Source: Vitis vinifera (taxonomy: Eukaryota; Streptophyta; Magnoliopsida; Vitales; Vitaceae). From it: a stretch of DNA of 64,000 nucleotides. Below are positions 36,283 through 48,610 of the stretch, in pieces (position 1 is the first letter of the stretch; each line of letters begins with the position of its first letter). The DNA lies in the NCBI RefSeq assembly GCF_030704535.1, contig NC_081818.1:9413501-9477500 (forward strand), read 5' to 3'. The notes under the pieces are model-generated. The model searched no databases and was not told the DNA's origin. It worked only from the letters and a program-made list of their open reading frames with translations. A program made the translations under genes and the position numbers.

Positions 36283-37117
36283 GTTGCATTTCCTAATTTG
36301 GAGGAATTGACATTGGATAGTAACAGTGCCACAGAAATACAGCAAGAGCAATTTCCAGTGGAGTCCATTTGCAAACTTAGAGTTCTCAATGTACTGAGAT
36401 ATGGAGATAATTTGGTTGCAATTCCATCCTTTATGCTTCATACGCTACATAATCTGGAAAAACTCAATGTGAGAAGATGTGGTTCAGTCAAAGAGGTTGT
36501 ACAGCTTGAAGAACTTGTTGATGAGGAAAGTCATGCCATGGCACTTGCTAAGTTAAGAGAAGTGCAGCTGCATGACCTACCTGAGCTGGCGCATTTGTGC
36601 AAGGAAAACTTCAAACGAGGCCCTCGTTTTCAAAATCTTGAAACTCTTGAAGTATGGAACTGTGACCGTTTGATAAGTTTGGTACCAAGCTCAGTGACAT
36701 TCCAGAACCTAGCAACTTTAGATGTATGGTCTTGTGGCAGTCTGGTTAATTTGCTACCACCATCAACAGCTAAAAGTCTGGTGTAACTCAAAAACCTCAA
36801 AGTAGGTGGATCGGATATGATGAAAGAAGTAGTTTCCGGAGGAGGAGGCGAAGCAACAGATGAGATTGCTTTTTGCAAATTAGAACACATTGCACTTGTT
36901 TGTTTAGCAAACCTCACAAGCTTCTGTTCAGGAGGCTATACTTTCACATTCCCATCCTTGGACCATCTGGTAGTGGAAGAATGCCCGAAGATGGAAGTTT
37001 TCTCTCAAGGCTTCTCAACCACACCAAGGCTAGAGAGATTAGATGTGGCAGATAATGAATGCCATTGGGAAGGTGACCTCAATACCACCATTCAAAAGTT
37101 GTTTATACAGCTGCATG
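36283..37117 (+). pseudogene. NLR pseudogene, LRR exon 4
   Basis: Begins VAFPNLEELTLDSNSATEIQ after ttatcag and ends CTGCATG before gtatgt; 835 bp against 832 bp in the intact paralogue's exon 4. LRR motifs include FMLHTLHNLEKLNVRRC and FQNLETLEVWNC. A TAA at 36784-36786 interrupts the frame in KSLV-stop-LKNLKVGG, most simply a CAA-to-TAA change. The terminal short exon found in the paralogue (NVEAEIVELGAGSAL) is not seen downstream. Confidence 0.85.
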
Positions 37118-38990
37118 GTATGTACCAATTCACCAAATTTGATTTCCATGCACGTTTATAATGATCCTTTCCCTCATGTGTTTGCTAGTTAGGCACCAGG
37201 GGACTCTATCCCTTGCTATGCTTTTCCTAGCAGAAATATTTTTAATAGCTTAAAATGATTGTCATTGTAATATAAATGAATGCACTACAAAAATTATATC
37301 CTTGATGACTTAGGCTCCAATCTTGATCTTTAGGAAAGGGGATGAATTGTACAGTGGACCCAATCTTGGCCCTCTTTAATAAGCATAACCTTTGGTTTGG
37401 TCTAATATTGATGCTCTTAATAAGTGCCTAAGTATAAAAGGCCCATATCTGCTCTCAAACACCACAGCTTGATACTTCTTATTTTCATGGCCCCTTCTTT
37501 TCAAACCCTCTCAACGTCTCTCCTGCCATCGTCCTCAGCTGGTCCAGCTACATCCTTCACCACTAAATCCCATTTCTTTTGGTCCACAGATGTTAACCAA
37601 TTCGGACTTCAGTTCTATGACTATGTTTGGTTTCATCAAATCATAAACCAGCTCCTCCTTTCAAGGCCATCTTCAGTGGAAATTTATGTTTTCAGTAATT
37701 CTGATTGCTCCTTCCCTGCAACAGCTCTCTTCCTTCAAAACCGAGAGATATGGAGTTTGGGCTAGTGTTTTCTATTCTCTTTTGGAAATGGGTAGGTTTA
37801 GAGTTTTGATTTTTGAGATAGGCCATACAGAACTTGGATGCAATGTGATAGTCTGGGTTAAGGTTTTGGTTTCTTAGTATGTATGTGGCTATGTACATGT
37901 GGTTGTTGCTCCCTGAGGTTGTTTGGTAGTGATCCTGAAAAAGATTAGAAGATGGTAGAGTCTCACTTCCTCATGTTCAACATGTGTTTTGTGTAGGCTA
38001 TTAGCAGTATCAAAGAGAATTTGGGAGGGTTTTTTGGTGTGTGATGTGAGTTATGAGTGAGAGCAAACTCGAAACACAAGCTGAAACATATAAGCAGTGT
38101 GGTTTATTAAGTTTGTCTTGAGAAGTTAATCCCATTATTTTTCAGTTTTCCTTTCGAAAAATTACTCTAAAATCCAAATATGGTTAGAAGTTTTTCTCTC
38201 CTTTAATGGTCAATATAGGATGTAATATTATTTTATTAATATAGAAAAATCTTGCATCAGATTTTCAGATTTGAGAATGGAACAAGCAACATGGTGATAT
38301 GGCAATTAGACTTACAGCTAAAGAGGCATCTAAAGTAATTGAAAAGACCCAATCACACTGTTAATTGTAGAGAAATGGAACTCTACATAATTATAAAACA
38401 TAATAACTAAGATCAATCTCACATTTGGCTAGAAAAAATGGAGGGCTGTCAAGAAAAAATAAATAAATAAATAAAGCAAAATAAAGGGAACCTTACAAGA
38501 CTCTTCTAAATATGCAGGGTACTATGTATTCCATTCCCATTAATAGATCAAGCCAAAGCCTAATGGCATTTCATCCTTTTCATCTTATCTTTTAATTTAT
38601 TTTTTATTAGCCCCACTTCTTTGCTCGAGTTATGGAACTTATAAGGATAAAGGTGGGATATATGAGTAGAGGGGGACTGGATTCATATTGGACCTTGTTG
38701 TATTACATATTGGCTTTATCCTTGGCCATTACAACCCATCCATCTATAGATGAGTCACTTCAAGCAGAATTTGGCAAATTCCTGTGAATTGGTTAACCTT
38801 TTTGGTGAACGGAATGTTTTGGTACTCTGCAAATGGTTGAGTTCCATATGCTAATTTCTAAACATGCATTTCTAGGTCTCATTTGGTTGATGGATGCAAA
38901 ATATCAACTTTGAAGTTCTATATAATTTTGATCTTATGTTACATATTTTTATTATGCAACATGGGGATGGATTTTGTTCTAGGATGTAAA
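37118..38990. other. Spacer beyond the NLR pseudogene, nothing recognised
   Basis: Only short ORFs without motifs; the longest, 37424-37765 (113 codons), is Ser/Phe-rich and matches nothing I know. Confidence 0.4.
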
Positions 38991-38997
38991 GGAAAAG

Positions 38998-39590
38998 TAA
39001 ATTCATTGTGCAGGTTGAGGGAGAAGTTTCTTGGTTGGAATAGCTAAAAACAAGGAAAATGAAAGGGCTTGTTCTGAAGAAGAGTTCACAGCTAGAAGAG
39101 ATTTGTAGGAAGGCAAATGTGGTCCTAGAAGCAGATAGAGCAATGGAATATGTAATTGATGCTATGGAGTCTGCCATTAGACTTTTATGATATAGAAGTT
39201 TAATATTGCTGATATGTTTATGATTTATTGATTGCTTTTGTAACATCCCTTTTGTTGTAGGAGCTGTCCATGGTTTTTTGTCCTTGAATAAATTGAGCAT
39301 CAAGTTGCCTAGGTTAAAGAGGAAGGTTTTATCTGGAAATAAATACTTGAAACAGTTGAGAAACAGTTAGTAGCATGTGAGAAAGAGAGTTGGTTGGAGA
39401 AACAATGTTGGGTGTTTTCTCATATTTGTATTGATTCTTTGTTCTATTATATCCCTCATTATTTTTTGATGGCTGTTTAGGATGATAATTGATGCATTGG
39501 TGGAAGCATTACTCATCTTACTCCCAGTCATGCTGAGAAAGCTTGTTCTTTGGTTAATAAACTTTCAGGTACTATGGTATCATACTTTAT
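38998..39590 (+). pseudogene. MAP65 (microtubule-associated protein) gene fragment, unprocessed
   Basis: Translated pieces in order match plant MAP65: EVSWLE-LKTRKM, SSQLEEICRKANVV, EADRAMEYVIDAMES (38998-39180); then VLE-IEHQVA-VKEEG, ILETVEKQLVACEKESWLE (39283-39405); then DDN and HLTPSHAEKACSLVNKLSG (39481-39570). Segments are separated at intron-like positions: tttgttgtag before 39260 and gatggctgtttag before 39481. Introns are therefore retained, and this is a duplicated genomic piece, not a cDNA copy. In-frame stops and shifts make it non-coding. MAP65 proteins cross-link antiparallel microtubules; only a central part is present. Confidence 0.75.
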
Positions 39591-39599
39591 ACCGAGTAC

Positions 39600-40044
39600 T
39601 ATTTTAGTAATATTGGCAAACTTGGAATCATACCGGTGGTTTCTATGTTTGTTGAATTCAATTACATTGAAATAATATCTATTCTGCTAACTGATTTACC
39701 AGATCAATTGCAATTGTTCTCATTGATGAATGTTTCTATACCATTTTTTTTGCCTCAAGCCCAATTGCTTCGAGCCCAACCAACTATAAGCAATAATAAA
39801 TCCATAAATAGAGATTTATACTATGATTCAAGTGGAGATTCATTATGCGACTCAAATAGTGACCATCCATAATTATGAAGAAATTTCAATAATTATGAAC
39901 AATGTGGAAAACTTCATACAATCCAACAAATCTATATAAACCTAAAATACAACCAAATAGATTGAGATAGAGTGATACATATTGCATTAACATGGAATCA
40001 ATCCAGCCAAAGAGTAACATTCCCAAGAACAAAACATGATGTAA
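39600..40044. other. 3' spacer between the MAP65 fragment and the intact NLR
   Basis: AT-rich with no recognised gene; it probably includes the 3' untranslated region of the minus-strand NLR, whose stop is at 40045. Confidence 0.4.
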
Positions 40045-40094
40045 TCATAATGCTGAACCAGCTCCCAATTCCACAATCTCAGCCTCAACATTAC
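40045..40094 (-). CDS. Terminal 50-bp exon of the intact NLR
   Basis: Exon 4 reads through to a stop three codons after its gtatgt donor (AHGMY-stop) if unspliced. Splicing CACATG at 40370 to the ttttag acceptor at 40095 gives AHG-NVEAEIVELGAGSAL and a stop at 40045. This acidic tail resembles the C-terminus I recall in related grape receptors. Found by eye; RNA evidence is lacking. Confidence 0.65.
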
Positions 40095-43000
40095 CTAAAA
40101 AACGTAAATAAATCATTATGAGCATTTAATAAGGTTAAATAAAGAGATTAAAATTATTAGTGATTGCAAATGGTATATATATTTATTTATACCATTTGCA
40201 GTTTCAGAACCAAAACATTCTGCAATATCATTTCCTTTGATGATATGATAGATATTTCAGAAAATAGTTCAAAACATTTCATTTTAATGGTTCCTAATTG
40301 GTATAATAATAAATGTCTAAGTATGAAATGCGCATGAGAAATCTAAAAAAGTCTCACATCAGTACATACCATGTGCATTTATAAACGAATTATGGATGGC
40401 AGTATTCAGATCATCCTGCCAAGGCCACTCCTCATCTCCCACTTTTATTCTTTTTAGCCTTGGTGGAGTTACGAGGCTTGGAGAGAACATTTTCATCTTG
40501 GGGCATTCTTTCACCAGCATCTGCTCCAAGGATGGGAATGAGAATATATAACCACCTGAACTGAAGCTTGTGAGGTTTGGCAAATACAGAAGCTCCATGT
40601 GTTGTAATTTGTAGAAAGTAATCTCATCTGTTGCTTCCCCTCCTTCGTTGGCAACTACTTCTTCCATCATATCTGATCTACCTATTTTGAGTGTTTTGAG
40701 TTTTACCAGACTTTTAGCTACCGAGGGTGATATCAAACTTCTCAGACTACCACAAGACTGCACATCTAGAGTAGCTAGATTCTGGAAAGATACCGAGGAT
40801 GGTACCAAATTTATCAAACTGCCACAATTCCACACTTCAAGACTCTCTAGACTCTGCAAGTCAAGGCCTGGTTCGGAGTTTTCCTTCCACAAACGTGTCA
40901 GCCCAGGAAGATCATGCAACTCTATTTCTCTTAACCGTCCAAGCCTCTTGGCTTGATTTTCCTCATCAAGTCCTTCAAGTTGGAATACCTCTTTGACTGA
41001 ACTACAGCTTCCTACCTTAAGTACTTCCAGATTATGTAATCTTTGAAGCATAAAGGAAGGAATCACAACCAAAATATCTCTATAGTCATGTACATGCAGA
41101 ACTCTTAGTCTGGGAAAGGAATCCACTGGAAATTGCTCTGGCCATATTTCTGTATCTCTGTTGTCACCCAATCTTAATTCCTCCAAATTAGGGAATGCAA
41201 CCTGGGAAATGGTTGGAATAAAATAAATTTGTTCTGTCAGTTATAACCAGTATATAAATAAGATACGCACATCTACAAAGAAGTGTTGTTTTATTTCTCT
41301 ATTCCAAGTAAAGAACATGGCAAAATTAATATAATTTTTTATGCTGTTTACAGAAGATGCACTGGACATCCACGTCCAGATTTCTAATTTTATGCTGTCA
41401 TTTAGCATCTGAGAAGTATGATGATGCACAAGGTGTAAGTCACTTGAATAAAAATGGATTGGAAAGGTGGTTCACAATTGTTTACTGTAAGTTGGCTGGT
41501 TATAGATTAAATAATTTTTGGAAACCAATAAAATTTACAATAAATTGCAATATTGGTTTGAACCATATACAGGGAGGAAAAATGGAAATCAAGGATGCTC
41601 TCTAAAGGAAGTTGTGGATGAAGTAGGGGCCAATAATCAGTTTTGGGTTCTGCATCCACCTTTTCATGGGTCAAGTTATTTAATGTAAAATTTAAGAAAA
41701 CGTGATAACGTAAAATTAGGAAACTTACATGTGGGAGGAAGAAAAGGGGCATATCAAGATTTCCCTCACCATGTCTTTGTTGGAATGTTGGAGTTTCGAA
41801 TGCAAATACATCGAGTTTATAACACTCCGACACTCGCAGTTCTTCCAACAATGGCCACTGTGAAGTATGTGCCCCCGGGTAGAAACTCCTGAGTTGAGGT
41901 AGATTGCGGAGATCGAGACAAGTTATTTTAGGGAATACGTTTGTATTCCCTAATGAACTACAATCCACATTCACATTTGTCCCTTCCACATCAAAAACCG
42001 CTTCTAATGAACTACACTCCATTGCTCTCAGAAACTGTAGACTCTGTAACCTTTTCAGCATACAAGATGGAAAAATATTCAACAATTGTCCACATGATGC
42101 TACGACCACCTTTTCTAGTTTGGAGAAGGAATCTTGAGGAATTTGGTTGGGCCATATTTTTTTCACATTATCCAGGCTCCCGATGAATAAGAAATTCAAG
42201 CTAGGAAATGCAACCTGCAGAGTTCATCCCATCATTTTGTTATTTATATATTTTGACTAAATGAAAAAAGAAAATTATACATGTACATGCTTAAACAAAT
42301 TGAATTTCATTGTCTAAAACTATAAGAATTTGTAAGGAAAAAATCAGTCAAGAAATAGCAGAGTTCCTGTGGAATTCATTTTAATATAACTCTCATACAT
42401 TTGATTGATTCTTATCTAATTGTCTTAAAAAAAAAAATTAAACCACCCGTAATTTGGATGAGAATGAATTCATTATAAATTACAAAAACTTATCATAAAA
42501 AAAATACTACTTAAATACTTTTTATTTGTCTATAAAAAAATTCCTTTATCTAGATAATAAATTAATAAAAAATAAATCCATAAAATTCTATACATTTATC
42601 ACACAACAAAATAAAAATAAACTACCACTAATTCTAATATATATTTCTTAATTAAAAAAAACCCAAAACATAATTTACATTCATCTAAATATTCATTAGA
42701 GTAAATAAGTCCATGAATTTTGTAAATCAAAAAATAGAATTTGATATTCTTTCCCAAATTAAAAATATAAAAGTTAGTGAATTAATTTCAATAATCAAAC
42801 ATATACTTCAATTATAAAACCATTATACAAAGATATGTACACTGTATAGAAGTGTTAACTTAGAAAATTTTCTAGCATTTTTTTACTGATAAAGTATAAT
42901 TAGAAATCATTTTTATTATTCCAATACAAATTTTCATAATAATTATATAATTAATTATTATAAAAATTTTATAATATTAATAATTCAAATATTTTAGGAT

Positions 43001-46000
43001 ATTTGAATATTATTTTTTCAAATTAGAGTAAGAACAAATATCATAATTAATTTTACAAATATTTTAATATGTACAAACTACTTTCAACGTCCACCATTCA
43101 AACCTGAATAAAAACAAATAAATTAAATATTTAATTATATTAAACTCTATTATTAACCGTTAAGTTAAATTTAGGTGAAAAATGAAAATAAAAAAAGAGA
43201 AACAAGAACCAGCTCAATCTAAATTTTCTGTATTTTCCTCCAATAATTTGATTGATAACAATGTTAAAAGGAAAATTAAAATCATAAGAATTAAAAAGAG
43301 AAGGATTCTGAGAGATAAACTGACCCTTTCATCAAAGAGAACCGGGAAGGGGGTATCAAGGTCTGCATGGTGAAGCCTTTGGAGGGAATGATATCCAGGG
43401 GAGACGAAGCTTGTGAGGTTGGGCAAAAATCCCAGTGAAATATAGAATAATTTAGGGAATATGATATTGCCTACAGGAGCAGAAGCCATGGAAGAAGGGA
43501 AATGATTTCTGGAGCTGCCACAGTTGCATATATGCCTCAACTTTGGTAGATCAATCAACCTCAGTTTTCCTAATTTAGGGAGGAGCCCAACATGCCCATC
43601 ATCAACATTTAGCTCTTCAAGATCAAATACTTGTTCCAGTTTATCACAGTTTTCCACTGTGAGTTCTTGCAAATTCTGTAACAAACTGGGTGGGAATAAT
43701 TTCAACAGTGACATGCACTTCTTCAGGTTGAGAGACCGGAGGTTGCCGCCCAAGGAAAACAGAAGTTGGCCATCCCTAATCTCCTGTAACATGAGAACCT
43801 CTGAGAGCGTTGAATACAACATAGATGTATTACAGATATTAACATAGAGTGAAAATAAAAGCATGATGATAATATGTTTGTCAAATTAAAAAACCAGTCT
43901 ATTAATTGCATTCAGTCAATGCTCTGTTTTGATTGGTGACGTTTTATCTTTGCGGGTAAAGTCTCATCAGATGGGTTTTGGGATCGATTTAAATGAGGGG
44001 ATTCTTGCTGACTCAAATCAATTAACGAGGAGCTAGTCTCCAAGTATTTGAATTGAAGTGATTAAAAAAGCATTGACTAGATAGAAAGGATTATCAAGGT
44101 TTGACATACCGGTTGGTTGAGAGGTGGTGTACTAGGACCAACAATTGTGCTTGCAGGCTTGGAAAGCACTGGGTTCTCCTCAAAGCAGAAATTACTGAGC
44201 TTGGGTAAGTCCTCTAATGTCAAGGATCTCAATTCAGGGAACAGAGGCACATTAACAGCATCTTCTTTTATTTCTTTCCTTCCTTGGGAAACCATCTCAA
44301 CCATACTCTTGCATCTGGTTACTTTTGTTTCTTCAAGTCGGGAAAGGCCTCTAGCCACAGACAACGAGAAGAGAAATTTCAAGCCATCACAATCTTCCAC
44401 TTCCACTTTTCTCAAGCAACCAAAGGACCCTGCTGGAAATTGGCCACGACATACTTCTTGCAAGTTAATCAGCTGATTGAGAGACAATGTCTCCATAACA
44501 GGAAAGGCACCATGTGATGGAGTCAGATCCATCGAGTTCACAATATATTGAATCTCTGGACTGCTTTCGACATTGAGATGCTTTAATTTTAAAAAACCCT
44601 CCCCATCTAATTTGGAAAGAACATTAGTACCACCACACAATTCACGCAAGTGTAGATCTTCGGTTCTCTTCAACAACTTGATGATACCATCCACCAGATG
44701 GAGGCTTGTATCGAACTTGTTGAGCTGCAATGTTTTATTGGCTTCAGAAATTCCTCCCCAGCTCCAGACATCACCTACAAATATTCTATATCTCACCAAG
44801 GTATCAAAGACTATGTCTTTTGGCAGCAACTTGGCATCTGGTATTTGTATGTCCAAAGAGGTTAAGTGAGACAAATGTTTCAACTCAGCAAGGCAAGCAT
44901 TACTCTTTCCTTCCCCCTCCCATTGAGTGAAGCTATTTTCCATACACAAATCCTCTAATTGGGACAAGCTTGATATGACATCTGGTGGAATTACTTTTAG
45001 TTTGTAAGAACCCTTCAAATCGAACAGCCTCAGATGAGTCAACTGTGCTATTTCTCTGGGCAACTTTTCAATATCAGAATACGTAAGGCTAAGAATTTCT
45101 AATTTCTTTAGCTCTGCAATTATAACAATCTCTCCCAAGTTGCATCCATCCAAACATAATGTTCGAAGATTTGTACGGCAATGACATGATAAGGGCAGCG
45201 ATGGAAGTTGCATTCGAGATAAATCTAATACTTTGAGTTGCTTCATCTCTTCAAAAAAATTGTTTGGGATTTGCACTGCCGAATTGGTGTTTACATCATA
45301 ACATCCAAAAAGTTCAAGTTTTGGACATGCCAGCCCTTCTGGAAGTTCACGAATATCACAGTCATGCAGACTTACCCAGGTGACCTTCTGGAGTTCATCT
45401 ATCCTTGGCCATCCTTCCACTCTTACAGTAGTATTCTGGAGTGTAAACACATGATGTTGATCGGATGCAATTTTTCTGGCAGTACTCCGAACAAGATCAT
45501 GCATTCTAACAAATGCATTATGCCCAGTTTCTAGTAAAAAATTTGAGGATTTGAGGTTGTCAACCAATGCATCTATTCTATTTTTCGCCTCTTCCAATGT
45601 ATTAGTTCCTTGAAATAATCGCAGACCCACACCATATTTCAACAAGTCCCTAATACTGATATCATTTTGAGAAATTAAACCACAAAGCAAGAAAAATGAC
45701 TTCACTTCAACTCCCTTCAAGTGTTCGTAGCTCAACTTCAGACTTGAGTATACATTTGTTGTCAGTCCTGTTACGTTTGTCAAGGTTTGCGATTTCAGTT
45801 GTTGCAGGGCATCCTTCCAAATAGACACATTCTTGTTTTTCAATGCCTTTGCCACAGTTACTATTGCAAGTGGCAAACCCGCGCATTCTTTTGCTACATC
45901 AACAGCTATAGGTTGCAACTCTGGATTTTCAATGGAACCAGCTGTGTTCTTAAATAAAATCCATGTTTCATCTTCTTGCAAAGGTTGAACTCGAAAATCC

Positions 46001-46908
46001 TTTTGAGTATCCATCTCATTGGACAAGATGTGTTCATTTCTAGAAGTTAGCACTAATTTGCATCCTTTGTGGTGATCTGGAGAAGGAATTCCTATTTTCT
46101 CCAAGTCAAGTTTCGCCCAAATATCATCCAAGATGATGAGGATGGTCTTCTCCTCGTTCATCCTCTGATATAGTCGAGCTGCTCTTCCCTGTTCACTCTC
46201 CTCCTCAAATTTCATACCTAGAAGGTCTGCAAGTTCCCCTTGAATTTTTTTTAAGTCTGGAGTCTCTAACACAGCTGCCGTGACCACCTTGTCGAATAAC
46301 TTCTCTTGAGCAGCTTGTTCAGCCACTTGTTTCACCAGCGTGGTCTTCCCGACACCGCCCAACCCCCATACCCCGATCTTGTTGATCTTGGCATCCCTTA
46401 AGGCCACCATGACTTCATTCAAAGTCAACATTCTTGATTCTAAAGCTTCGGAAGGTGCAGATCTTATCTCTTGCAGAGGGGCACGATATGATACCCTCTC
46501 AAATTGGCCAGCTCCAAGGATTTCAACAGCAACCCCTGCCCTCTTCCTTGCTTCCCTGCTTAGCTGGTACCGGGACTTCAAATTAGGACACAACCTATTG
46601 AAACAACTCTTCCGCGCCTCCTTCTCATCTTCAAGGAATTTACAAGCATTTTGTATGAACCCATTTTGTATGAACCCGTCAGCACGTTTCATCCACTTGC
46701 AAACATCATCTTCGATTATATGTCCATTCCCAATAGCTTCATCCACAGAGTGCTGCTGCCTAGCCCTGGCATCCCTCAGATTGTCAACCTTCTGAGAGAG
46801 ATCCTCAATGTTGGTACGGTAGTTAAACAGATAATCCAGCTGACGTACAACTGGACCAACCAGGTACTCTGAAACTTTTGCTACAACCGAACCAATAATG
46901 TCTACCAT
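40045..46908 (-). CDS. CC-NB-LRR disease-resistance protein (At4g27190/RPS5-like), apparently intact
   Basis: Five exons: 46908-44110, 43798-43325, 42214-41729, 41201-40370 and 40094-40045, all in phase; predicted length 1546 residues. Residues 1-175: coiled-coil region starting MVDIIGSVVAKVSEYLVGPV. NB-ARC: P-loop GVWGLGGVGKTT (about 179-190), kinase-2 ILIILDDIW (about 256-264), KLVLTSRNEHIL, GLPLA (about 345-349) and MHD in VRMHDLV (about 469-471). LRRs from about residue 500 (FFEEMKQLKVLDL, LKKLEILSL) continue through exons 2-4, three of which carry repeated VAFP-type or coiled LRR modules. Such receptors act inside the cell, bind ADP/ATP and trigger immunity. A 15-bp tandem duplication near 46,655-46,685 gives GFIQNGFIQN in the CC domain. 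Start chosen at the only ATG before the CC motif. Confidence 0.92.
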
Positions 46909-48060
46909 TTTCTATTTGCTACTCCTTTCTTCTCTTTTGGAACACAGATCAGATCGATGACAGAAAACCAAAAGAACAGCAGCAGTAAACTAACAACAGG
47001 CTGATATCTACAGGAATCAGAATCGCAAAACCAGAAATCAAGGAAATTGAAAGGTTTAGCAAGCAAAGGAGCAGAGCGACATAGACATATGGGCAAAATG
47101 AGTAGTGGTGATCAGAATGAGTATGAGGGTGAAGAGAGTTGCAAACGATGTGACAAAGTTCTATGGAGGGGAATCGACAGAAAAAGCCTATGGATGTTAT
47201 TGGATTCAACTTGAAGAACAGAAGCAGAGCTGTTAAGGCTGATGATGTGAGAAAGGAAACAAGGAAATGAAAGATTTCAGCAATGAAATGTGAAGAAAGC
47301 TCTCACCAGCAAAATGAAAATGAAAATCCCTGGCGAGAATGAGGATGCAGGAGACAATGCTCAAACAAGGCCTCTCAATTATTCAAAATTGAAACTGAAA
47401 CCCAAGCCAGGTTATCAATTGTGTCTTCAAACCTGCCTTTAATTACTGATTCGCATCCTTGTTAACTTATTCGTATTATTTTGATATACAATTGCAGTTT
47501 CTAATAATAAATTGGTATCTTTAACCAAAGTATCATTGGTTTAAGGGTTTATTGCCATCATGAAAAAGTTGAAAAATAATATAAAACCAAAAGGTAAAAA
47601 TTATAAAATATATAAAAAAAAAAATGTTCTCATTACATGAAAAGTATAAAAGAAAATTATATAGAAGAAAGATTATATAAATATTTATACATTTTTAATC
47701 TTTTCATAGTTTGTCTAAAAAGAAGTAAGCAAAAACACAGTGAGATAAGGTCAAAATTGTTGTCTACCATTTTTCCTCTTCTACCATTTTTTTTTTTATA
47801 TTGTTGTCTTTTTCTCATAATTTATTTTAATATTTCAAGATCCATAATTAGTCAAAATTGTATTATTTAGTCTATCATCTAAGTATGGGAAAAAAATCAA
47901 ATAAAATAAAAATTAATTAAAAATTAAACATTTTCAAATTTTTATTATTTATAAATTAAATAAGAAAGAAAAATAAATCTTCAAATAAATATAACAAAAC
48001 CTTAATAGATAAATGCTCAATAAATTAATAATCTTATTTAAATAGGAAATTTTTTGATCC
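46909..48060. other. 5' flank of the intact NLR and AT-rich spacer
   Basis: 46909-47400 is moderately GC-rich and probably holds the 5' leader and promoter; no TATA box was assigned. The rest is AT-rich with no gene or repeat recognised. Confidence 0.4.
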
Positions 48061-48069
48061 AATTGGATT

Positions 48070-48490
48070 AGTTTATTAAATAAATAAAATGTTAAATAGA
48101 TAAGTTAATGAATTTTTTAAAAATTCTTAAGTGACAGTGTATAGGAAATCATGAAGACACCGTTTTATACTTGTCAAATTTTATTAAATTTTTTGAAGTT
48201 TATTAATTTTTAGGTTATTTTTTGTTGATGAAAAATTTAAAGGAAAAAATAAAGAGTAAAAGTAAAAAAAAATAAAAAATAAAAAATTATTAATAAATTA
48301 TTTGTATATATTAATCCACATCTATCTAACTGAAATTTAATTTTTTATATAAAAATTAAATAATTTTAAAATATATGAGTTTTAAATAAATTTTAATTAT
48401 ATTTAATTTTATATTATATTTTTATAGTAAAATTAAATATGGAAATAGTATTTTTTTTATTAGTATTTTTAAAACCGTATTAGTTTATGA
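48070..48490. repeat. Diverged direct duplicate, copy A left part
   Basis: Matches 57380-57780 in the same orientation across anchors such as aagtgacag/aagtgacac, gaggacacc/gaagacacc, tttttatataaaaattaaataatt and the end gtattag. About 9.3 kb separates the copies. Confidence 0.7.
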
Positions 48491-48610
48491 ATATTGAGGG
48501 AGGGAGAGAGTCCTATCCGATAGGCATTGTTGGAGAGAAAATGACATCATCCTGACATCATATATTGTTGGAGAGAAAAAATGCATCACTAGATTTTGAC
48601 TTAGAAACCG

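Noticed and set aside
36630-36917. Minus-strand ORFs antisense to NLR exons (also at 40648-40956, 44117-44476 and 46340-46795)
   Set aside because: They are shadows of the LRR and NB-ARC coding sequence on the opposite strand.
46340-46366. miR482/2118 target site in the P-loop coding region
   Set aside because: The P-loop is the known target region, but by eye the site differs from the usual miR482 complement at about six positions, too many to claim.
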